Positions 6,555-11,473 of a DNA stretch of 11,473 bases are shown here, piece by piece. The position numbers and the translations under genes were made by a program. The DNA comes from Fusobacterium sp. (GTDB taxonomy: Bacteria > Fusobacteriota > Fusobacteriia > Fusobacteriales > Fusobacteriaceae): NCBI GenBank assembly GCA_020024915.1, contig JAHHSZ010000057.1, forward strand, positions 1-11,473. Reading direction: 5' to 3'. The notes below the pieces were generated by a model that saw only the letters and a program-made list of their open reading frames with translations, did not search any database and was not told where the DNA came from. Numbering within the stretch: position 1 is the stretch's first letter; every line of letters starts with the position of its first letter.

Positions 6555-6827
6555 ATGGATCAAATGTTATTAGCAAAAACAATAGTATTAGCAGCATCAG
6601 CAGTAGGTGTAGGATGTGCAATGATAGCTGGATTAGGACCAGGAATTGGAGAAGGTTATGCAGCAGGTAAAGCTGTTGAATCAGTAGCAAGACAACCTGA
6701 AGCAAAAGGAGATATAATCTCTACAATGATCTTAGGACAAGCAGTATCTGAGTCAACAGGTATCTACTCACTAGTTGTATCACTAATATTAATGTATGCA
6801 AATCCTTTCATTGGATTATTAGGATAA
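6555..6827 (+). CDS. atpE: F-type ATP synthase subunit c, Na+-binding type with two carboxylates
   Basis: Subunit c forms the membrane rotor ring. The 90-residue hairpin has helix 1 around 5-42, the polar loop ARQPEA (45-50) and helix 2 around 53-85. The sequence is very close to the Ilyobacter/Propionigenium type (VLAASAVG, AAGKAVESVARQPEAKGDII, ANPF-GLLG). The ion site in helix 2 is V64, E66, S67, T68 and Y71, the Na+ ligand set of the I. tartaricus ring (V63, E65, S66, T67, Y70) shifted by one residue. In helix 1, Glu33 replaces Gln32 of Ilyobacter, giving the two-carboxylate site described for Fusobacterium nucleatum. A strong AGGAGGT (6542-6548) lies 6 bases before the ATG, as expected for the most abundant subunit. 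An inverted repeat follows the gene. Confidence 0.97.
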   Translation: MDQMLLAKTIVLAASAVGVGCAMIAGLGPGIGEGYAAGKAVESVARQPEAKGDIISTMILGQAVSESTGIYSLVVSLILMYANPFIGLLG

Positions 6828-6832
6828 TCCTT

Positions 6833-6860
6833 TAATCAGTAAAGAAAAAAGAACTGATTA
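6833..6860 (+). promoter_or_regulatory. Inverted repeat in the atpE-atpF gap, possible mRNA hairpin
   Basis: TAATCAGT (6833-6840) is the exact reverse complement of ACTGATTA (6853-6860), giving an 8-bp stem around a 12-base purine-only loop (6841-6852). It sits in the longest intercistronic gap of the atp operon (57 bases), directly after atpE and ahead of the atpF ribosome binding site. No T-tract follows, so it does not look like a terminator. A role in protecting the 3' end of an atpE-containing transcript or in RNA processing is possible but unproven. Confidence 0.45.
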
Positions 6861-6868
6861 TCATTTGG

Positions 6869-6877
6869 AAAGGAGGT
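6869..6877 (+). promoter_or_regulatory. Ribosome binding site that fixes the TTG start of atpF
   Basis: AAAGGAGGT is almost fully complementary to the 3' end of 16S rRNA and lies 7 bases before the TTG at 6885. The first in-frame ATG, at 6900, would be 22 bases away, which is too far. This decides in favour of the non-ATG start. Confidence 0.8.
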
Positions 6878-6884
6878 AGAAAAT

Positions 6885-7391
6885 TTGGCGACAACAACAA
6901 TGCCGGTAGTATCAGTAGATATAAATATGTTCTGGCAGATAATAAACTTTTTTATACTTGTTTTTGTATTTAACAAGTATTTCAAAAAACCTTTAGGTAA
7001 AATGTTAGACAGTAGAAAAGAAAAGATAACTAGCGATTTAAGAGAAGCTGAGGAAAATAAAAAAGCAGCATTAAAACTTCAAAAAGAATCTGAAGATATT
7101 TTAAGAAAAGCTAAAATCGAAGCAAATGAGATATTAAAAACAGCTGAAAAGAAAGCTGATGAGAGAAGAGAAGATATATTGAGTGAGGCAAAAACTCAAA
7201 GAGAAAAAATATTAAAAACTGCAGAGATGGAAGCTCTTAAGATAAAAACAGATGCTAAAGAGATGTTACAAGAAGAAGTTAAAGTTCTTGCAATTCAATT
7301 AGCAGAAAAGCTTATTGAAGAGAGAATAAATCCAAAAATCGAGTCTACCTTAATAGATGAGTTTATAGAAGAGGTAGGGGAAGAGAAATGA
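6885..7391 (+). CDS. atpF: F-type ATP synthase subunit b
   Basis: Subunit b is the outer stalk that ties F1 to Fo. The 168-residue protein has one membrane segment near the N-terminus (about 14-30, MFWQIINFFILVFVFNKYF), the conserved KPLGKMLDSRKEKI just after it, and then a long, highly charged Lys/Glu/Ala-rich coiled coil to about residue 145. This is the standard b architecture and length. The start is TTG at 6885, chosen because a strong Shine-Dalgarno sequence lies 7 bases upstream. The end overlaps the atpH start by 4 bases (ATGA), so b and delta, which contact each other at the top of F1, are probably translated in a coupled way. A single b gene is present, as in non-photosynthetic bacteria that build a b homodimer. 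Confidence 0.95.
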   Translation: MATTTMPVVSVDINMFWQIINFFILVFVFNKYFKKPLGKMLDSRKEKITSDLREAEENKKAALKLQKESEDILRKAKIEANEILKTAEKKADERREDILSEAKTQREKILKTAEMEALKIKTDAKEMLQEEVKVLAIQLAEKLIEERINPKIESTLIDEFIEEVGEEK

Positions 7392-7912
7392 TAGCTAACC
7401 AAGTAGGAAGAAGATATGCTGAAGCTATTTATGAAATCGCAGTTTCTACTGATAAAGTAAAAGAGGTATATGAAGCATTAAATCAGATGATGGAGCTTTA
7501 TAAAAATGATAATGATTTTAAAACTTTTATAACTCACCCTCTAATAGAGTTAGATGAGAAAAAGAAAATTTTAAAAGAGATGTTCAAAAATTCTGGTGAA
7601 ACAATCCAAAATATAGTTTTTTATATTTTAGATAAAAAAAGGATGGAGAACATAAGAAATATAACAGCAGAATACTTAAAAATATACTATGAGAAAAATA
7701 AAATTCTTGATGTAGAAGCTATATTTGCTGTTGAGCCTACTGAAGCTCAAAAGGTTAAATTGATAGAAAAATTAGAAAAGAAAACTGATAAAAAAATTAA
7801 ACTAGTTACTAAAGTGGATAGAGCTATTTTAGGAGGAGGTATCATAAGAATAGGTGATACTGTAATCGATGGATCTATACGTAAAGAATTAGAAAATATT
7901 AAAAAGAAATAA
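7388..7912 (+). CDS. atpH: F-type ATP synthase subunit delta (OSCP)
   Basis: Subunit delta caps the F1 head and links it to the b stalk. The 174-residue length is typical. The N-terminal helical domain opens with the family pattern VGRRYAEAIYEIA (6-18). The C-terminal domain ends with the conserved GGGIIRIGDTVIDGSIRKEL, matching the signature of the OSCP/delta family. The ATG at 7388 overlaps the atpF stop, and a GA-rich stretch (AGGGGAAGAG, 7376-7385) just upstream can serve as ribosome binding site. The gene is followed after 27 bases by atpA, with an inverted repeat in the gap. Overall sequence conservation is low, as usual for delta, but both ends and the position are diagnostic. Confidence 0.95.
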   Translation: MIANQVGRRYAEAIYEIAVSTDKVKEVYEALNQMMELYKNDNDFKTFITHPLIELDEKKKILKEMFKNSGETIQNIVFYILDKKRMENIRNITAEYLKIYYEKNKILDVEAIFAVEPTEAQKVKLIEKLEKKTDKKIKLVTKVDRAILGGGIIRIGDTVIDGSIRKELENIKKK

Positions 7913-7938
7913 TGATTTGTAACAGGAGGTGTAAATCA
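7913..7938 (+). promoter_or_regulatory. Inverted repeat with the atpA Shine-Dalgarno in its loop
   Basis: TGATTT (7913-7918) pairs exactly with AAATCA (7933-7938), and two G-T wobble pairs (7919-7932 and 7920-7931) could extend the stem to eight. The 10-base loop is AACAGGAGGT, so the ribosome binding site AGGAGGT (7924-7930) is fully in the loop. The TTG start codon at 7940 lies two bases after the stem. The stem occupies almost the whole 27-base gap between atpH and atpA. The SD also decides the TTG start, with a 9-base spacing. The stem is weak, so structure in the cell is uncertain. Confidence 0.45.
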
Positions 7939-7939
7939 G

Positions 7940-9442
7940 TTGAACATTAGACCAGAAGAGATTAGCAGCATAATAAAAAATGAGATTGAGAACTATAAAA
8001 AAAGTCTTGATATAAAAACTTCAGGTTCAGTGTTAGAGGTAGGAGACGGTATTGCTAGAATCTATGGATTAAGCAGTGCAATGTCAGGAGAACTTCTAGA
8101 ATTCCCTCATGGAGTTATGGGAATGGCACTTAACTTGGAAGAGGATAACGTTGGAGCCGTTATTCTAGGAGACTTCTCTCTTATAAAAGAGGGAGATGAA
8201 GTCAAAGCTACTGGAAGAGTTGTTTCAGTTCCAGCTGGGGAAACTATGCTAGGAAGAGTAGTTAATGCCCTTGGAGAACCAATTGATGGAAAAGGTGAAA
8301 TAAAACCTGAAAAATACATGGAGATCGAGAGAAAAGCCTCAGGAATTATCTCGAGAAAACCTGTATCAGAGCCACTACAAACAGGAATTAAATCTATAGA
8401 CGGAATGGTACCTATTGGTAGAGGACAAAGGGAATTAATTATCGGAGATAGACAAACAGGAAAGACAGCTATAGCTATTGATGCTATTATCAACCAAAAA
8501 GGAACAGGAGTAAAGTGTATTTATGTTGCTATTGGACAAAAGAGATCAACTGTAGCACAAATTTATAAGAAATTAGAAGATGCAGGGGCAATGGAGTATA
8601 CCACTATCGTTGCTGCAACAGCTTCTGAAGCTGCACCATTACAGTATATGGCACCATACTCAGGAGTAGCTATGGGAGAGTACTTTATGGATAAGGGAGA
8701 GCACGTATTAATAATATATGATGATCTTTCTAAACATGCAGTTGCTTATAGAGAGATGTCACTACTACTTAAAAGACCACCTGGAAGAGAAGCTTATCCA
8801 GGAGACGTATTCTACTTACACTCAAGATTACTAGAGAGAGCAGCAAAATTATCAGATAAATTAGGTGGAGGATCAATTACTGCCCTTCCTATAATTGAAA
8901 CACAAGCTGGGGACGTATCAGCATATATTCCTACAAACGTAATTTCAATTACAGACGGACAGATATTCCTAGACTCACAATTGTTCAACTCAGGATTTAG
9001 ACCAGCTATTAACGCAGGTATTTCAGTTTCAAGAGTTGGAGGATCAGCTCAAATAAAAGCTATGAAACAAGTTGCTGCAAAAGTAAAACTTGAATTAGCA
9101 CAATACAATGAGTTATTAACATTTGCTCAATTTGGATCAGATCTAGATAAAGCAACAAAAGCTCAATTAGAGAGAGGTCACAGAATAATGGAGATCTTAA
9201 AACAAGCTCAATACAAACCATATGTTGTAGAAGAGCAAGTAGTAGCTTTCTTTGCTTTAATCAATGGATTCTTAGATAGCATTGAACTAGATAAAGTTAG
9301 AAGATTTGAATCAGAATTAATAACTGAACTAAGAAATACAACAGGTATTTTAGATGAAATTAGAGAGAAAAAAGCCCTTGATAAAGAGCTTGAAGCTAAA
9401 TTAGGAGATGCTATCGAAGCATTCAAAAAGAATTTTAATTAG
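7940..9442 (+). CDS. atpA: F-type ATP synthase subunit alpha
   Basis: Alpha forms the non-catalytic nucleotide-binding subunits of the F1 hexamer and supplies the arginine finger to the catalytic sites on beta. The 500-residue protein is full length. The Walker A loop is GDRQTGKT (169-176), with Gln172 typical of alpha. The Walker B strand is HVLIIYDDLSKHAVAYR (255-271), and the block RPPGREAYPGDVFYLHSRLLERAAKL is nearly invariant in the family. The arginine finger is Arg365 in SVSRVGGSAQ (362-371), the family signature. The start is TTG at 7940, with AGGAGGT 9 bases upstream inside a potential hairpin loop. atpG follows after 14 bases. All expected functional residues are present. Confidence 0.98.
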   Translation: MNIRPEEISSIIKNEIENYKKSLDIKTSGSVLEVGDGIARIYGLSSAMSGELLEFPHGVMGMALNLEEDNVGAVILGDFSLIKEGDEVKATGRVVSVPAGETMLGRVVNALGEPIDGKGEIKPEKYMEIERKASGIISRKPVSEPLQTGIKSIDGMVPIGRGQRELIIGDRQTGKTAIAIDAIINQKGTGVKCIYVAIGQKRSTVAQIYKKLEDAGAMEYTTIVAATASEAAPLQYMAPYSGVAMGEYFMDKGEHVLIIYDDLSKHAVAYREMSLLLKRPPGREAYPGDVFYLHSRLLERAAKLSDKLGGGSITALPIIETQAGDVSAYIPTNVISITDGQIFLDSQLFNSGFRPAINAGISVSRVGGSAQIKAMKQVAAKVKLELAQYNELLTFAQFGSDLDKATKAQLERGHRIMEILKQAQYKPYVVEEQVVAFFALINGFLDSIELDKVRRFESELITELRNTTGILDEIREKKALDKELEAKLGDAIEAFKKNFN

Positions 9443-9456
9443 AAAGAGGTGAGAAA

Positions 9457-10308
9457 ATGGCTGGAGCTAAAGAGATAAGAAATAGAATAAAGAGTGTTCA
9501 GTCTACTCACCAAATTACTAAAGCTATGGAGATAGTTTCCACTACAAAATTTAAAAGATTTTCAGCTCTAGTTGTGAAATCTAGACCTTTTGCTGAAAGT
9601 ATCCAAACTATACTTTCAAATATAGCAGCAGGGATAAAAAGTGAAAGACACCCTCTTTTTGATGGAAGAGAAGAGGTAAAAAAAATAGGTGTGATAGTTA
9701 TGACTTCTGATACAGGACTTTGTGGAAGTTTTAACCACACAACTTTAAAAGAGTTAGAAAAGATAAGACAATCAAATAGTGGAAAAGAAGTTTCAGTAAT
9801 TGCTATCGGAAAAAAATCTAGAGATTATTGTACTAAGAGAAATTATGATTTAAAAGCTAGTTATGTACAATTAATTCCTGAGACAATGGGAAAAAAAGCA
9901 CAGGAGATTAGTGAAAATATTGTAGAGTATTACTATGAAAATATTTTTGATGAAGTGTATGTAATCTATAATAAATTTATATCAGCTCTTAGAAGTGACT
10001 TAACAGTTAAAAGACTTATTCCAATAGAGAGAGTAGAAGCTAAAGAAAATACTTCATATATTTTTGAACCAGATGCAGAGACTATATTATCTGTACTTCT
10101 TCCAAAATATTTAAATGTTGAGATCTATCAAGCATTACTAAACAATGCTGCAAGTGAGCATTCTGCTAGAAAAAATTCAATGAAAAGTGCTACTGAAAAC
10201 GCAGAAGAGATGATAACAATGCTTAATTTGAAGTATAACAGAGAGAGACAAGCTGCAATTACACAAGAGATCACAGAGATTGTTGGAGGAGCAGCAGCTT
10301 TAAATTAA
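9457..10308 (+). CDS. atpG: F-type ATP synthase subunit gamma
   Basis: Gamma is the central shaft that turns with the c-ring inside the alpha/beta hexamer. The 283-residue protein shows the two conserved terminal helices: MAGAKEIRNRIKSVQSTHQITKAMEIVSTTKF at the N-terminus (read as MAGAKEIRNRIKSV then THQITKAMEIVSTTK) and RERQAAITQEITEIVGGAAAL at the C-terminus, whose core RQAAITQEITEIVGGA is the family signature. The middle (about 75-205) is the Rossmann-like domain, with SDTGLCGSFN marking its first strand and loop. There is no large insertion of the chloroplast redox type. The ATG at 9457 has AGAGGTGA just upstream (9445-9452). The gene sits between alpha and beta in the standard order, with 14- and 18-base gaps. 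Confidence 0.97.
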   Translation: MAGAKEIRNRIKSVQSTHQITKAMEIVSTTKFKRFSALVVKSRPFAESIQTILSNIAAGIKSERHPLFDGREEVKKIGVIVMTSDTGLCGSFNHTTLKELEKIRQSNSGKEVSVIAIGKKSRDYCTKRNYDLKASYVQLIPETMGKKAQEISENIVEYYYENIFDEVYVIYNKFISALRSDLTVKRLIPIERVEAKENTSYIFEPDAETILSVLLPKYLNVEIYQALLNNAASEHSARKNSMKSATENAEEMITMLNLKYNRERQAAITQEITEIVGGAAALN

Positions 10309-10313
10309 AGATT

Positions 10314-10319
10314 AGGAGG
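10314..10319 (+). promoter_or_regulatory. Ribosome binding site that fixes the GTG start of atpD
   Basis: AGGAGG lies 7 bases before the GTG at 10327. No in-frame ATG precedes the conserved N-terminal beta strand, so GTG is the only sensible start. Confidence 0.8.
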
Positions 10320-10326
10320 CAATAGA

Positions 10327-11473
10327 GTGGAAAACAAAGGAACTATAACTCAGATTATTAGTGCTGTTGTAGACGTTGCTTTTAAAGATAAATTGCCTAA
10401 TATATATAATGCCTTAAAAGTTAAGGTTGATGATAAAGAGCTAGTACTAGAAGTACAACAGCATTTAGGTAATAATGTAATAAGAGCAGTAGCAATGGAT
10501 TCTACTGATGGACTACAAAGAGGTATGGAAGTAATAGATACTGGAGCTCCAATAAAAGTTCCAGTAGGAAAAGCAGTATTAGGAAGAATATTAAATGTTT
10601 TAGGGCAACCAGTTGACGATAATGGACCTGTAGAAACAGAAGAGTATCTACCAATACATAGAGAGGCTCCAAGTTTTGAAGAGCAAGAGACAGAAACAGA
10701 GATTTTTGAAACAGGAATCAAAGTAATAGACCTTTTAGCACCGTATATTAAAGGGGGAAAAATAGGACTATTTGGAGGAGCTGGAGTAGGAAAAACAGTT
10801 CTTATTATGGAGCTTATTAATAACATAGCTAAGGGACATGGAGGACTTTCTGTATTCGCTGGAGTAGGAGAGAGAACAAGAGAGGGAAGAGACCTTTATG
10901 ATGAGATGACTGAATCAGGAGTTTTATCAAAAACATCTCTAGTTTATGGACAGATGAATGAGCCACCTGGAGCAAGACTTAGAGTTGCTCTTACTGGACT
11001 AACAGTAGCAGAGAACTTTAGAGATAAAGAGGGACAAGACGTTCTACTATTTATAGATAATATATTCAGATTTACACAAGCAGGATCTGAAGTATCAGCT
11101 CTATTAGGAAGAATGCCTTCTGCAGTTGGATATCAACCAAACTTAGCTACAGAGATGGGAGCTTTACAAGAGAGAATTACATCTACAAAATCTGGATCAA
11201 TCACATCAGTTCAAGCTGTATACGTACCAGCTGACGACTTAACTGACCCAGCACCAGCAACTACATTCTCACACTTAGATGCTACAACAGTTTTATCAAG
11301 ACAGATAGCATCACTTGGAATCTATCCAGCTGTTGACCCATTAGATTCAACATCTAAAGCTCTATCAGCAGATATAGTGGGAACAGAGCACTATAACGTT
11401 GCTAGAGAAGTTCAAGAAGTATTACAAAGATATAAAGAACTTCAAGATATTATTGCTATCTTAGGTATGGACG
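10327..11473 (+). CDS. atpD: F-type ATP synthase subunit beta (3' end outside window)
   Basis: Beta carries the catalytic sites that make or hydrolyse ATP. The frame is open from GTG 10327 to the right edge, giving 382 complete codons of an expected 460-470. The N-terminal beta barrel begins GTITQIISAVVDVAF. The Walker A loop is GGAGVGKT (150-157), and the catalytic glutamate is Glu182 in GVGERTREG (179-187). The Walker B strand is DVLLFIDNIFRF (238-249), followed by TQAGSEVSALLGRMPSAVGYQPNL in conserved register (the stretch TQAGSEVSALLGRMPSA then VGYQPNL). The window ends at the first Asp of the DELSEED torque loop, so that loop and the C-terminal helical domain are not visible. The start is supported by AGGAGG 7 bases upstream. 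atpC (epsilon) would be expected after it. Everything visible is intact. Confidence 0.97.
   Translation, partial: MENKGTITQIISAVVDVAFKDKLPNIYNALKVKVDDKELVLEVQQHLGNNVIRAVAMDSTDGLQRGMEVIDTGAPIKVPVGKAVLGRILNVLGQPVDDNGPVETEEYLPIHREAPSFEEQETETEIFETGIKVIDLLAPYIKGGKIGLFGGAGVGKTVLIMELINNIAKGHGGLSVFAGVGERTREGRDLYDEMTESGVLSKTSLVYGQMNEPPGARLRVALTGLTVAENFRDKEGQDVLLFIDNIFRFTQAGSEVSALLGRMPSAVGYQPNLATEMGALQERITSTKSGSITSVQAVYVPADDLTDPAPATTFSHLDATTVLSRQIASLGIYPAVDPLDSTSKALSADIVGTEHYNVAREVQEVLQRYKELQDIIAILGMD

Noticed and set aside
8107..8493. Long reverse-strand open frame inside atpA
   Set aside because: It mirrors a strongly conserved coding gene, has no ribosome binding site or recognisable protein features, and is explained by codon bias.
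10350..10826. 158-codon reverse-strand open frame inside atpD
   Set aside because: Antisense shadow of the beta subunit gene, which carries all expected catalytic motifs on the + strand.
1..11473. Search for a new defence, mobile or CRISPR-like system
   Set aside because: Every gene matches a housekeeping family, the gaps are short, and no transposase, integrase, direct repeats, tRNA or attachment site was seen.

Overview
This window looks like chromosomal housekeeping DNA from a member of the Fusobacteriaceae, most likely the genus Fusobacterium. The evidence is low G+C content, AGA/TTA/ATA-rich codon use, strong AGGAGG-type ribosome binding sites, and an F-type ATP synthase with the sequence hallmarks of the Na+-translocating enzymes of Fusobacterium, Ilyobacter and Propionigenium. 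The c subunit carries Glu where Ilyobacter and Propionigenium have Gln, which favours Fusobacterium. The genus call comes from protein motifs recalled from memory, not from a search. All genes are on the + strand, and no RNA gene, mobile element or CRISPR array was seen.

Region 1 (1-4919) is a tightly packed gene run. It holds the 3' end of a type I signal peptidase gene (lepB), an N-acetyltransferase of the RimI type, a long eukaryote-like adenylosuccinate lyase (purB), a small polytopic membrane protein of the Gx transporter / 'heptaprenyl diphosphate synthase component I' family, phosphoglucosamine mutase (glmM), and a YqeM-like SAM-dependent methyltransferase. Gaps run from -4 to 19 bases, so it reads as one operon mixing protein export, ribosome modification, purine synthesis and cell-wall precursor synthesis. 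Its promoter lies upstream of the window.

Region 2 (4920-5020) is the only substantial intergenic space. It has a perfect 15-bp hairpin made only of A and T, then a good sigma-70-type promoter (TTGACT, 17 bases, TAAAAT) whose predicted start lies only about 14 bases from the first atp start codon.

Region 3 (5021-11473) is the ATP synthase operon in the order atpZ, atpI, atpB (a), atpE (c), atpF (b), atpH (delta), atpA (alpha), atpG (gamma), atpD (beta, cut by the window end). atpC (epsilon) would be expected next. AtpZ and AtpI are assembly-associated membrane proteins. a, b and c form the Fo ion channel and rotor, and delta, alpha, gamma and beta form the F1 motor. The c subunit (Glu33, Val64, Glu66, Ser67, Thr68, Tyr71) matches the Na+-binding, two-carboxylate type described for Fusobacterium nucleatum, so the complex probably couples a sodium gradient to ATP synthesis or hydrolysis. 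Four of the nine genes appear to start with GTG or TTG, and two inverted repeats sit in intercistronic gaps where subunit stoichiometry could be tuned.

No undescribed multi-gene system was found. The points worth a second look are small: the c-ring ion site, RNA structures around atpE/atpF and atpA, the very short atp leader, alanines replacing two prolines in PurB motifs, and the doubtful usual name of the Gx-family protein.
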